In this document: in pieces, positions 21,401-31,987 of the stretch | Layout of the letters: each line of letters begins with the position of its first letter | Numbering within the stretch: the stretch's first letter is position 1 | DNA from: Siphonodentalium dalli | Lineage: Eukaryota > Mollusca > Scaphopoda > Gadilida > Siphonodentaliidae | DNA: 64,000 nt | Assembly: GCA_032622095.1 (NCBI GenBank) | Contig: CP136067.1 | Location: forward strand, 61,328,893 to 61,392,892 | Direction of reading: 5' to 3' | Program-made: the position numbers and the translations under genes | The notes under the pieces: generated by a model | Databases searched by the model: none | Told to the model about the DNA's origin: nothing | What the model saw: the letters and a program-made list of their open reading frames with translations, nothing else

Positions 21401-22370
21401 GTTCACTCTGGTTCGAGAAGAGTTAATTAATAAGTTGCGATTGAACGGGTAATCACAAGTTGAGCTAAACTGGGTAAAACACGTGGGAGTCATAATGAAT
21501 TAAAGTCATCGCGCTTCAAGCTTCACTCTTCGTTCGACTTCGAACAGATCATGGCTATACCAACCCACCCGTACGAATATCATTAAAATATTTATACCAT
21601 AAACTGTATTGCATGTTTTTATTCACTATTATATTGAGTTTTCTTATCAACTTATATTATATGTGTGTATATAGTTGTATTCGAACGAAGACAAAAGTGC
21701 TACCCTGCTGTCTATACTATCCAATTAAATAATGATCAATCAAGTGAATTCGTAGCTGTTAATATATAACTACATATTGTTTGTTCGAGTAAATCAAGTT
21801 AAAACAAGTCGACTACTGATGGTGTGGACTATTTTACATTTGGACGACCATCTTGAACTTTATGGAAAATCACGGAATACTCAATTCTTTCAGCTGTCAA
21901 CTACATATATTCTACATAGGAACATCAGAATTTATTATGATCCGTCAAAACCGGGTTAATTGCCTTATTTACTGGAATGTTAGAGGAAAATTTACATTTG
22001 AATGACTTTTAGAATTCCCGTTCCCTTTCTTCTAAATGTTTGATAATACTGGAAAATGTTGAACGAATAAATTACCACCAACATGAATCCCGGTTTCCGT
22101 TTGTCAATCATCACAGTCATCATGTGCAGACTGATAAATAGCCGATTGCTGATGGCATGGGAAAGCGGACGTTTTGGCGGTCATCTTAGATTTTATGAAA
22201 AAAAAAGCTGGTAATTCTCAGTCCTGTCTCCTGTACAGTAAAGATATCCTTTAAGGAAACGAGAAACTAGAGTTATTCATTTAGAAAAATAATCTTCATT
22301 ATCCAAAAGACGGAGGATCAGAAAACCTTCGCGGACGGATTTTTTAGAAACAAAATGGATATTTTACTGA
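18470..22370. repeat. Decayed long inverted repeat (arms ~360 bp)
   Basis: Left arm 18,470-18,830 and right arm 21,990-22,370 match as reverse complements at clear but imperfect similarity: both contain CATAAAATCTAAGATG, CAAAACGTCCGCTT, CCCATGCCATCAG, GGGATTCATG..GGTGGTAATTTATT and GGGAA.G.GGAATTCT in the same relative order. The 3.1 kb between the arms is AT-rich; short frames on both strands there show no domains. Probably an old foldback or DNA transposon that has lost its coding part. Confidence 0.7.
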
Positions 22371-22433
22371 ATTGTACGAGCTTGCGGTTCCATTTTTTCC
22401 CGCAAATGTGACGAATGTCAATATATATAGAAA

Positions 22434-22590
22434 GAACACAACGCGCATCTTAATCGAGAATCTTTTATCGAATGAGTTGCGGATGGCGCAAGGATATATT
22501 TCGCGAGAGCGTAGCTCGAGCGAAATATAACTTTGCGTCGTCCGCAACGAGTTCGATAAAACATTCGAGATTGTGATGCAAGTTGTGTTC
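22434..22590. repeat. Long hairpin, ~157 bp
   Basis: GAACACAAC at the left is matched by GTTGTGTTC at the right. Arms pair through ATCTCGA, TTTTATCGAA, TTGCGGA, GCGCAA and TATATTTCGC around a GAGAGCGTAGCTC centre. Pairing is near-continuous with scattered mismatches. It is a compact palindromic MITE or a strong transcript hairpin. Confidence 0.85.
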
Positions 22591-23838
22591 TGTATTTATT
22601 CTACACCGTTCAGTCAGATAAGTTCAATCAATTAATGTCACCTCCATTGTTACTATAGCTACCTTTATTGTGATTTAAGTCTGACAAATAACCAATAATT
22701 ATGGGGGGGGGGGGTCACCGGTGCCGGAAGCGGATGATCGACGTAATGTACGTCATATCTTTCTTGGCGACAACGCCAACAAGAATAGTTCCGGCTTGTA
22801 TTCCACTAGAGGTATACACTTATATGTATTCAATGGCTGGGATTCCGTTGAATACATGAGCCTCACGTCAATTGGTGTGGAATAAAAGACAATATTAAAT
22901 CAACAAAGAGTGTTAACTAACAACGGTTTTGTTGGACATTTCTTGCCCTTAAGTATAGCCGAAATTTTGAAAATGTAAATTTTCTCTTTCGGGGGGGGGG
23001 GGGGGGGGGGTAGGTAATTCGTTTTAATTTCGAACATTTTTTGCGTGACTGACACCACTGTTTGTTTCCGTGAAGAAAATTGAATGTCCTTTCATATGAT
23101 ATGATTAAATAATTCGCCAAATGCGAATGCTACAAAGATTGAAAGGTGGTGGTTTGGGTTTGCCTGAATCGTCACGAAAAAAATGCGCGAAACATAATTC
23201 GAACGATCATGACGTCACGCATATATAGAAGTTGGCGTTGTCGTTCATTTCCTTTTAGCAAGCAATCAATTATAAGCTAGTCTACGTCATAAAGATCGCA
23301 GATCCTTTCTCTTTTTGTAATTTTATAACGAAAAGTTAAAAATGGCCATTTTAAAAAAATGACATGAAATCCAGGGTAAATTTCTTCAGATAATCAGCTG
23401 TATCCAAAACGCGTTCTATTACGTCTATGCGAAAACCGGATCGTGAAATTTCAGTTATCTGTCAACAAGAAAATATAGGTGCCATGAATTCCCTCTCCGG
23501 GTGACACCTTGCCTCATGCAGCTGACGCCTGGACTGAACATGATATTTGCGACTGTTCCGTCTATAGTGCAGCGGCAAAACGTCAAAATTTGTCGGGTAC
23601 CCCTACCCATGGTTAGAGCAAGTTGAAACCAAATTGTTTTGTTGGAGAAATATATACTGTTGACGAAAATGATAGTGAAAAATAACGGAATTGGTGGTGG
23701 CTATTGTCAAATCGACGATGAACGATACCCACCAGTGACTTTTTTCCAGAAATTAACAATTTTGGTAAATAGAGCGGTCGGAATGACTACCGTGACATCG
23801 GTTACTTATTCCTAGTTCCTTATTCCTTATTCGAAAAA
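22591..23838. other. No gene; two long G runs
   Basis: G runs at 22703-22714 and 22991-23010, possible G-quadruplex or slippage sites. No coding sequence seen. Confidence 0.5.
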
Positions 23839-24590
23839 CATTCAATATTGACCAAATAAACGGTGCGGCCCACCCCAAACTATACTATAAAAAGTGAAAA
23901 CCGCACCACTAGCCCATGCGGTTGCCACACGAGGTGGCCAAAATGGCAACCATAGCCGTTTTGGTATTTAATACTATTTATGAACCGATTTTGACCAAAT
24001 AAATGATATAGCCCACCCCAAATTATACCGAAAAAAACGAAAAAACCGAAAACCGAAAACCGCATCCCTCTTTCCCGTGAGTTTGCCACAGGAGGTGGCC
24101 AAAATGACAACCATAGCCGTTTGGTATTTATGAACCGATTTTCACCAAGTAAATAAATACCAAAACGGCTATGGTTGCTATTTGACCACCTCATGCGGCA
24201 ACCGGATGGGGTATAGGGATGCGTTTTTCGTTTTTATAGTGTAATTTAGGCTGGGCCACCCTACCGCGTCGTTTATTTGGTCAAAATCGGTTCATAAATA
24301 ACAAAACGTCCATGTTGCCATTTTGGTCACCTCATGTGGAAACCGCACGGGTTAGAGGGTGCGGTTTTCGGTTTTTATAATATAATTTGGGGCGTGCCAC
24401 CCTATCGCGTCGTCTATTTAGTCAAAATCGGTTCATAAATACCAAAACGGCTATGGTTGCCAGTTTGGCCACCTCCCGTGCAACCGCACGGGTTAGAGGG
24501 TGCAGTTTTCGGTTTTTATAGTATAGTTTGGGGTGGGCCACCCTACCGCACCGTTTATTTGGTCAAGGTTGAATGTGTCCGAATAATTCA
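23839..24590. mobile_element. Satellite-armed foldback copy 1
   Basis: Units of about 145 bp containing CGGTTGCCAC..GAGGTGGCC, AAAATGGCAACCATAGCCG, TTTTGGTATTTATGAACCG and ATTTTGACCAAATAAACG run forward to about 24,140, then in reverse to about 24,560. The outer ends (ATTCAATATTGACCAAATAA and its inverse GGTCAAGGTTGAATGT) are inverted. Each unit has its own inner GGTTGCC..GGCAACC stem. No protein-coding capacity. Confidence 0.85.
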
Positions 24591-25440
24591 ACCAAATTTG
24601 GTGTGGTGACTGGATACCATGGCGGAGGTTATTACGGCGTTAGTTTTTCAAAATTGTTATTTAAAAAAATTATTTAATTAAATAAATAAAAACAAAAATC
24701 AATTAAGCTCACTATGGGCCTATTTCAGCACCACATGTATGCTCTTTATAGATGTGTTTTCACTGTGGCCCGGGCCATCCAACAGAATAACGGCTATAAG
24801 TCCACCACGGGCTTATATCAGAACCAAATACGTCCAATATGAACCAATATCAATATTTAGGTCCATTATCAACCTATTTGCCCGAGGATATATTGAAGTA
24901 GCATAATAATATGTAAATATGATCAATACCGATCAATATATATAATAGAGTAGGCAGTGTCTACAGCGGCCCCTAACGAAAAAGGTGCCACGGGCCCCTC
25001 CGACGATGAATAAAGGCTCCCGAGTGGAACCTGTTTCAGCTAGTATTCTAATATAGTCAGATATAGTGACTATTATTTTACTTGCCTATTTTGGGACAAT
25101 TATCAGCTGGTACTATATAAATAACTCACTAAAATATATATACAAATGGATGAGTATATATAATAGATATCTTCCCTTATGAAACCATTGGGAATGGCTC
25201 AATTGGACAATATATAGGTCAATGAATTCACGAAATACCACTCTAAAAATTAAACAATATACATATATAGGTTGATGAATTCACGAAATAGGCTACCACT
25301 CTAAATATTGAAACAACATATATTTTATGTTCGCTAACGTCGTAGATACGCGGTAAAAATTCTGTGTATATAAATGTATATTTTAAACTGATCGGTCGTG
25401 AACAAATTTTCATTTCTTATCGAAAATGCATGCACCGGTC
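24591..25440 (-). repeat. AT-rich module linking satellite-armed foldbacks, reverse copy
   Basis: About 850 bp with ordered landmarks: TTTGGTGTGGTGACTGGATA, ATTTAATTAAATAAATAAAA, GCTCACTATGGGCCTATTTC, GGTGCCACGGGCCCCTCCGA, CGACGTAGATACGCGGTAAA (variant) and ATTTTCATTTCTTATCGAAA. The reverse complement of the same order occurs at 36,745-37,680, 40,360-41,220 and 42,530-43,100. No open frame is conserved between copies. Confidence 0.85.
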
Positions 25441-26350
25441 AGAATGACTACCGTGACATCGGTTACTTATTCCTAGTTCCTTATTCCTTATTCGAAAAAC
25501 ATTCAATCTTGACCAAATAAAGGGTGCGGTAGGGTGGCCCACCCCAAACCGCACCCTCCAGCCCGTGCGGTTGCCACAGGAGGTGGCCAAAATGGCAACC
25601 ATAGCCGTTTTGGTATTTATGAACCGATTTTGACAAAATAAACGACGCGATGGGGCGGCCCAGTCCAAATTATACTATAAAACCCGAAAACCGCACCCCT
25701 CTAGCCCGTGTGGTTGTCACATGAGGTGACCAAATTGGCAACCATAGACGTTTTGGTATATTTATCAACCGATTTTGACCAAATAAACGACACGTTATGG
25801 TGGCCCACTCCAAACTATACTATAGAAACCGAAAACCTTTTCCCTCTAGCCCATGCGGTTGCCACATTTAGGTGGCAAAAAAGGTAACCATGGACGTTTT
25901 GGTATTTATGAACCGATTTTAACCAAATAAATGACGTGGCCCACCCCAAATTATACTATAACACCGAAAACCGCAGCCCTCTTTCCCGTGAGTTTGCCGC
26001 AGGAGGTGGCTAAAATGGCAACCATATAGCCGTTTGGTATTTATGAACCGATCTTCACCAAGTAAATAAATACCAAAACGGCTATATTTGCTATTTGATC
26101 ATCTCATGTGGCAACCGGATACGGTTGAGGGTGTGGTTTTCGTTTTATAGTGTAATTTAGGGTGGGCCACCCTACAGCGTCGTTTCTGTTGTCAAAATCG
26201 GTTCATAAATACCAAAACGGCTATGGTTGCCATTTTGGCCACCTCCCGTGCAACCACATGGGCTAGAGGGTGCGGTTTTCGGTTTTTATAGTAGAGTTTG
26301 GGGTGTGCCACCATACCGCATCGTTTATTTGGTCAAGGTTGAATGTGTCC
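25441..26350. mobile_element. Satellite-armed foldback copy 2
   Basis: Same ~145-bp units as at 23.8-24.6 kb, forward until about 26,040 and reversed after it. The left edge repeats CCGTGACATCGGTTACTTAT and ATTCAATCTTGACCAAATAA; the right edge ends GGTCAAGGTTGAATGTGTCC then GAATAA. It lies beside the 24.6-25.4 kb module, so the local order is array-module-array. Confidence 0.85.
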
Positions 26351-26650
26351 GAATAATGAATAAGGAACTGGGAATAAGTAACCGATGTCACCGTAGTTCG
26401 GAATGGCACATTGAGGGGTCCCTCGACTCAGATTAAGCTTGAATAGTGAACTGGCAGATCTTCACACACATTATATACCTGCAAAATACAGAGGAGTGGT
26501 TAAACCGGATTATTATCGTTGACTGTGTTAAGATCTGATTAAGAGATTAATTGTGTGACCCTCGGGATTAGCATGTGATATCGTAGACAAACATGCAGAT
26601 GTATTATAAAGATAAAATATTCTACAATATCTGTCTATAAGTGGTTTCAG

Positions 26651-26767
26651 TTGTTCTGTCAAAGAAGCGACGAGCTCTGTTGATTCGCAACGTTTCGGAA
26701 AATGTCATGAAAGATGTGCATAGACTGGAAGATTCTACCGTACGTGCTTGTTTTGACTTTCGATCAG
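26651..26767 (+). CDS. Possible upstream exon of the 27-31 kb gene
   Basis: An AG acceptor preceded by GTGGTTTC opens a frame with charged, repeat-free composition (basic K-K-R-R start, then R-N-V-S-E-N-V-M-K-D-V-H-R-L-E-D). A CAG/GTTTTC donor at 26767 would end it in phase 1. The next exon can accept this phase only with a weak acceptor at about 27,037. The frame stays open to 26847, so the true exon end is uncertain. No family recognised. Confidence 0.3.
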
Positions 26768-27039
26768 GTTTTCAAAACCCTTTGCTTAAGAAAATAAGTT
26801 CTTGGAATGAAATAACGCGACCTCAAGAATCGATTCAACTCAAGTGAAAAATATTAGTTAGATCGATCAGGAACATCTAAATCTCTTAATGTGGTACCAC
26901 AACTCTGAAATGAAAAATATTTTGATTCCATATAAAACGATAAGAGGATTATAACCGAGGACGCTGCCGCATACCCTTCTGGACGCGATATATTACTACA
27001 GAATAGTATTTTGGTGGTACACTGTGCGATCACCGAGAC

Positions 27040-27269
27040 ATGAATATTGTAAGGGAGGACGTTCCGAGTAGTACCCCTACGGGTACAGCACTGAAAAGGT
27101 TAAACAACCAAAACAACCTTGCTGAGTTGCATATGCGAAAGGATTTCGAGGACCTGGAACGTCGAAGGTTATTCAGGGCTACGACACTGGACAAAGATAG
27201 ACTTGACATGACTGATGTGCTCAAAGAGATTACCCACTGTGAATCAGAGTTCCACCCAATCTCGAAACT
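27040..27269 (+). CDS. Candidate host gene, penultimate exon
   Basis: Encodes about 76 residues from an ATG at 27040 (or from an acceptor a little upstream), rich in charged helix-forming residues: a L-A-E-L-H-M-R-K-D-F-E-D-L-E-R-R-R core followed by D-V-L-K-E-I. It ends at a strong GTGAGTAT donor in phase 2 (exon end 27269). The exon at 30207 begins with exactly one base before the next codon, so the two join without breaking the frame. No part matches a mobile-element family. An in-frame TAG at 27004-27006 limits how far upstream the exon can reach. I do not recognise the protein. A cytoplasmic, coiled-coil-like tail is plausible from composition only. Confidence 0.55.
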
Positions 27270-27689
27270 GTGAGTATCATCAATTGATTGCAGGAATAAT
27301 TGCAGAAACATTATGTGCATGGTTCCATTCAAGGTGCATCAAATATTCAAATAGAATTACCCTCCCCTTAGTCAGGTTATGTCATCCAGAAAGGCCTCTA
27401 TAGAAATGGACACATGTGCATTTTGCTTTCAGAAGGGGTTGAGCATTAATTGTTTCTAATGGTAATTTTCCGCTGAATTCAAAAATACAAGTTGGCTGCC
27501 ACTCCCCCTGTACTTCCCTTGACACCAACAGCGTACTTTACAAAATATTAGCCCGCACAATTAACTTCCAAGTAAAAAGTTACCTCCTTTAGACCGCTTT
27601 GGTGCCATCTAGATGGCCCCCGTCATGTGAAGTTATATACCACCCAGACAGACAGACATTTGCAAATATAGGCACGAAATGTGGCGTCT

Positions 27690-28052
27690 TAATAAACCCA
27701 CACACTTTGATTCCTCGTATCATTGGAAAAGAACGTGTATTAATTTGGTGGAAATTGGCACTAATCAAATTTATATCAGTTTCTGTGACCCTCAGGGGAG
27801 GGTCACAAAAACTTATATAAACCCTGACTCAAGTGGCGCCACTTTTTTTTTACATCTTTAAACCACATAATTGGACTCATGAAGATATATATATATAATT
27901 GGTGGAAATCGGCGACTAAACAAATTCGTATCGAAGTTAGTGCCCCCATCTCTCGCCACCCAAACGCCACCAATTTGGCGTATTTAAACCACACGATTAG
28001 ATTCGTCGTATCGGTGGAGAAGAATATGCATCAATTTGGTGGAAATCGGTGC

Positions 28053-28087
<35 letters not shown>

Positions 28088-28670
28088 CAATGTTTGTGTT
28101 CCTCACCCCTTCCATGCACCCTGACATCTTTAAACCACACGATTTGATTCTTGATATCATGGATAAGTTGGGTGGTAATTGGCGACTTAAAATATTCTTA
28201 TCAAATATAGCCCCCCCCCATCTCCCACCCAAACGTCAGCGATTTGGTGTCTTTAAATCACAAGATTATTTATACCTCGTATCATGGAGAAGAATATGAA
28301 TCAATATGGTGGAAATCGGTGGTAAAATGTTTTTTTTTTTTATCAAAGTTGGTGCCCCTCTCGCCTTCAGTGAACCCCTGACTCGATATAAATTCTTATA
28401 AAATTTAGTGCTCTCCATCTCTCATCCAAATGGCACCAATTTTGCGACTTTAAATCACACGATTATATTCATTGTATCATGGAGAAGAATGTATATCAAT
28501 TTGGTGGAAATCGGCGCTAAAATGTTTTATCAATTTTGGGCGCCCCTTTCCCGCACCTCTGACTCGAACGACGCCACTTTTGACTTCTTTAAACCACACC
28601 AATATATTCCTCATATCATAGATATGATTATGCATAAGTTTGGTGGAAATCGGCGACAAACATTGTTGTT
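27690..28670 (+). repeat. Diverged tandem array, ~140-bp units
   Basis: About seven units share CTTTAAACCACACGATT, CCTCGTATCATGGAGAAGAA and ATCAATTTGGTGGAAATCGG, followed by GCGCTAA and a CCCCTCTCGCCACCC-like pyrimidine stretch. Units vary in length because of AT and T-run indels. The GGTGGAAATCGG phrase recalls the retroposon tails at 43,090 and 60,095. Confidence 0.75.
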
Positions 28671-29595
28671 ATCCTCCTCCCTATTTTCCACCCTTCTGAT
28701 TGGCCCATGTCCTGTCACGTGCCGGGCGACAAATCACACTGTCGCCCGCTGACCCGGGAGACATTGTTTTTGTCGCCCGCCTGATGCTATATTGCAAGAA
28801 CATCTCCAAACACACACTGCAGTAACTCATCTATTTCACATCACAATAGGTACTAAAAAATCATTGATCTTATATACCCCACGGATTCGCAATACACACC
28901 AGTTGTGGTGTTTGCTAATTTGCATATATTTAGTGAACACTATATTCGAACTTTTAAGTTGATATTTTTATCGGACAAGCGTTATTATTTACTTTTTACA
29001 TCGAAACATCTCGGTGATTCAATTTGTTCATGTCGACATTATGATGCAAGATTGAAAGAGAGGATCCCTTGAAGTTGGTTGGTTATATATGTTTGCTGGT
29101 AGACAACGTAATGCAACGTTTGTCGCGAATGAATGGTACTGTACGCGTATCCTCCGCGATGTCTGCAATGTGATCATAGAAGTATTTTATGTGAGGATCG
29201 CCATGAGCACTGACACATATGAATGTACATTAATGAAGTTGACAACTTCCCAATAGCTTTCGGGTAAGACCGTTTTGAAATGAACATCGCGAGTAAATTG
29301 CGCGCACAAGACGACATTGAATATGCCTTGCAGAAGACGAGAACATACCTATATGGCTTATTGGTTTACATTGCATGGACCGATATTGACGATTTGACCA
29401 CCAAAATGATCGAAAATAAACGCGGATTATCAAACGCTTAAAAGCTTGACTATCGTTTATGGAACAGAAATCCTATGGGACGATAAGTAGTTACTGAAAA
29501 TATACATAATCGGGAAAGAAATCACTCATGACTCAGTGCAACATCGTGCGTGTGGATGGCAAGGATATTTTCTGTGGAATAATCGGATAACAAAT

Positions 29596-29744
29596 CAGTT
29601 GTTGCCCTTCTTCTCGGGAGACATTGAGATTTGTCACCCGCTCGAGAACGGAATGTCTCCCTCGGAGCTTCGCTCCTCGGGAGACATTCCGTTCTCGAGC
29701 GGGTGACAAATCTCAATGTCTCCCTCGACAACGGGCGACAACTG
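29596..29744. repeat. Perfect 46-bp-arm hairpin within a longer palindrome
   Basis: Arms 29616-29661 and 29679-29724 are exact reverse complements (both read GGGAGACATTGAGATTTGTC and onwards), with a 17-base loop that itself contains GGAGC-TTC-GCTCC. Imperfect pairing extends to 29596 and 29744. A related unpaired half (GGGAGACATTG..TTGTCGCCCGC) sits at 28,751-28,777. Lack of divergence between arms means recent formation or gene-conversion maintenance. Confidence 0.95.
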
Positions 29745-30206
29745 TATATTGTTGCCGCTCCCCCTTTCTGCCCCTGACAAGAACTGCGTCACTTTAGAAA
29801 ATTCTAACCCGCACCATTATGTTCCTCGTAAAAAGTTACTACTGTCATACCCCTTTTGTTGTAATCTAGATGGTCCCACATGAATTTCTATAGAACATAG
29901 ACAGACAGACAGCAAAGATAGATATAGATAGATAAATATACACATGCAGCGTGGTTTGGACCACATGACATTTTCCTCCAGAATTTTGCTGTTATTTAGT
30001 GTTGTGAATGATTTATGTTTGTCTTATCGAGCTCGATCCATTCACCAGATATATTGCATAGCTGTAAAATATAATGAAAACAGCATGACAGAATTCGAAG
30101 CAAAAATGGGTTCCCTGATTCTTGAAGTAGTTACCAAGATCGAACCAAATTACGACATCGTAAAATGGAACTAATTTAGATAATACGTCATCGTCTTTTA
30201 TTACAG

Positions 30207-30978
30207 ATACCTCGGTCGTGATATTAGTCGAAAGAAGGTTGCGTTACGAGCACAGATCAAGCGACAGCGAAGTCGGAGGGAAGTGAAAACGGCACCGGCT
30301 GCTGTTAATAGGACTCAACCGGAAGAAAAGAAGGATTTTGCCATGAACGCGCGGAATGTTGCCAACGAGATGAGAGAGAACTCAACTGCCATGTCCCTGA
30401 TTAGCTCACCAATCGAGATTGGTGGTAAATCTGGATATATTCAAACTCCTGGTTTGGGCAGACGTTCGTCAACAGAAAACAGAATGCAGGTCGAGACACG
30501 TGGGCGATCAGGGTCAATTCTTGCGAGCCGGCGTATGTCCACTCAGAAGCCGCTGCCTGTTCGACCCCTTGTTAATCTCGCACGAGAATCTCCGGATCTT
30601 TTCAGATCTTTGTTCAAGCGACCCAGATATTTATCCAGAGTTCTCCATCGGGCAAACGTCTTCTCATTTTTACGTGATGTCAATGGAAACAGCGATGACG
30701 AAGTTTTTGAAAACAGGAACAGCATGATCATTGAAGAGTGCAGCGAGGAAGAATCAGAGTCAGGCGAATCTGAGAATGAGGATTTTCTCGTGTCCAGAGA
30801 AGACACTGACGCAATGAGAGCGCTGCTTATTGAAAAACGTGAGCCGAAACCAGAACGCCTTAGTGCACGGGTTAGGAACTTCTATGGCCAAATCCAACAT
30901 TTACTAGACGACAACTCACCAAATAGTAATAAACTACAGCGGCGCCAAACGACGTTGTCATTAATCAACCATAAATAA
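30207..30978 (+). CDS. Candidate host gene, terminal exon
   Basis: Begins after a good acceptor (TCTTTTATTACAG) with the base that completes the codon left by the 27269 donor. It encodes 257 residues to a TAA at 30976-30978 that overlaps an AATAAA signal (30,975). The start is strongly basic (R-D-I-S-R-K-K-V-A-L-R-A-Q-I-K-R-Q-R-S-R-R), the middle is Ser/Arg-rich, an acidic run E-E-C-S-E-E-E-S-E-S-G-E-S-E-N-E-D lies near three quarters, and the end is Arg-rich. There is no transmembrane segment and no cysteine pattern. Codon use and complexity look like a host gene rather than a repeat. Function unknown: the composition suggests an intracellular, largely disordered regulatory tail. Confidence 0.6.
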
Positions 30979-31532
30979 ATGTTGTTATAATATTCTAATA
31001 TATTGGCGATAGTGTCTATATATATGATGCCAAATTCATATTTCTCTTGAGAAGAATGTGCCTTGATGGGTCTGGCTTCTGACGAGGAAATAATTGCATG
31101 GAAAAAAGCAATTCCACCATTTCTTATATAGGTTATCATTGTTGTTTTTTAGCTTCAATTATCCCTGTGCATGGTGTCAATTAATGTCAGCGCATTCAAT
31201 TCTTCTGGAATTTTAAATGGTATGATCTTAAAAGATATACAGGTATCCTGTATTAGTGTCATGTGGTGTTCATCCTTGGGTAGATAGACATGGAATAGGG
31301 AGGCCACTCCCACTATACCCAACAGACACTCTCCAATAAAAGAATTAATATGAATCAAGAATGAGAGTTAAATACACTCACGTACCAGAGATCTCTACAC
31401 GTACACAAAGAACCACTTGTAACAACCTGATAATTATAACGGATGTCACTCACCTGCAATGAGCAGCGACAAATCATACAGTTCTGTGTAACTGAACCCG
31501 TTTCACCGCAGAGCGATTTATGAGTGGGGCTA
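30979..31532. other. 3' flank of the candidate gene, no further gene
   Basis: AT-rich sequence from the candidate 3' UTR to the composite element at 31.5 kb. No open frame with support. Confidence 0.5.
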
Positions 31533-31534
31533 TA

Positions 31535-31985
31535 GGTTACACTGGTGTAAATAAGGTTCCGAGTGACATCTAGCGGATGCGGGAGGAATATATAGGAGAG
31601 AATAAAATAGACACTGGGCCCTGATTGGTCAATAGCCGTGTGTGCTTTTCACATAAAAAAATCATCACACCTCTTCCCTATGATTTCCCATAGGTAAAAT
31701 AACCATTGGCAAAGGAATTAACCCTTTGTAGTGAAGTTTGAATTTTTTGGTGAGGTCTAAAATATGACTGTATTTTTTTATGCGGTTCTGACACTAGTTA
31801 CGAAAACATAAGATTTAAAGGCGAATTCCCTGCTAGACAGACATGATTTTTTTGTGTAAAAAGTTTCCCAAAATGTCAATTTTTCAGATTTAAAGAAAAT
31901 TTTGGACCCAACATTTATATTGCCAACACTATACGCTAAAACGTTAGCACTGAGGCCTATGGAAAACATTTACACCAGTGTAACC
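31535..31985. mobile_element. TA-flanked MITE, copy 1
   Basis: 451 bp with perfect 17-base terminal inverted repeats (GGTTACACTGGTGTAAA and its complement), bordered by TA on each side. Non-coding. It differs from copy 2 (33787-34236) at only a few positions, one substitution (GGTGAGGTC/GGTGTGGTC) and a one-T length change being the clear ones. TA borders suggest a Tc1/mariner-type mobiliser; no transposase is seen. Confidence 0.9.
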
Positions 31986-31987
31986 TA

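Larger units (their letters stand above)
27270..30206 (+). other. Candidate intron rich in repeats
   Basis: Donor GTGAGTAT at its start; acceptor TCTTTTATTACAG at its end. It contains a diverged tandem array (about 27,690-28,670), a TA microsatellite (28,057-28,083), a perfect long hairpin (29,616-29,724) and short GACA/GATA runs near 29,905. No other coding sequence is evident: a 76-codon frame at 29,944-30,174 has no domain. Confidence 0.5.

Noticed and set aside
28408-28752. 114-codon open frame
   Set aside because: It crosses several degenerate units of the intronic tandem array and changes character at each unit.
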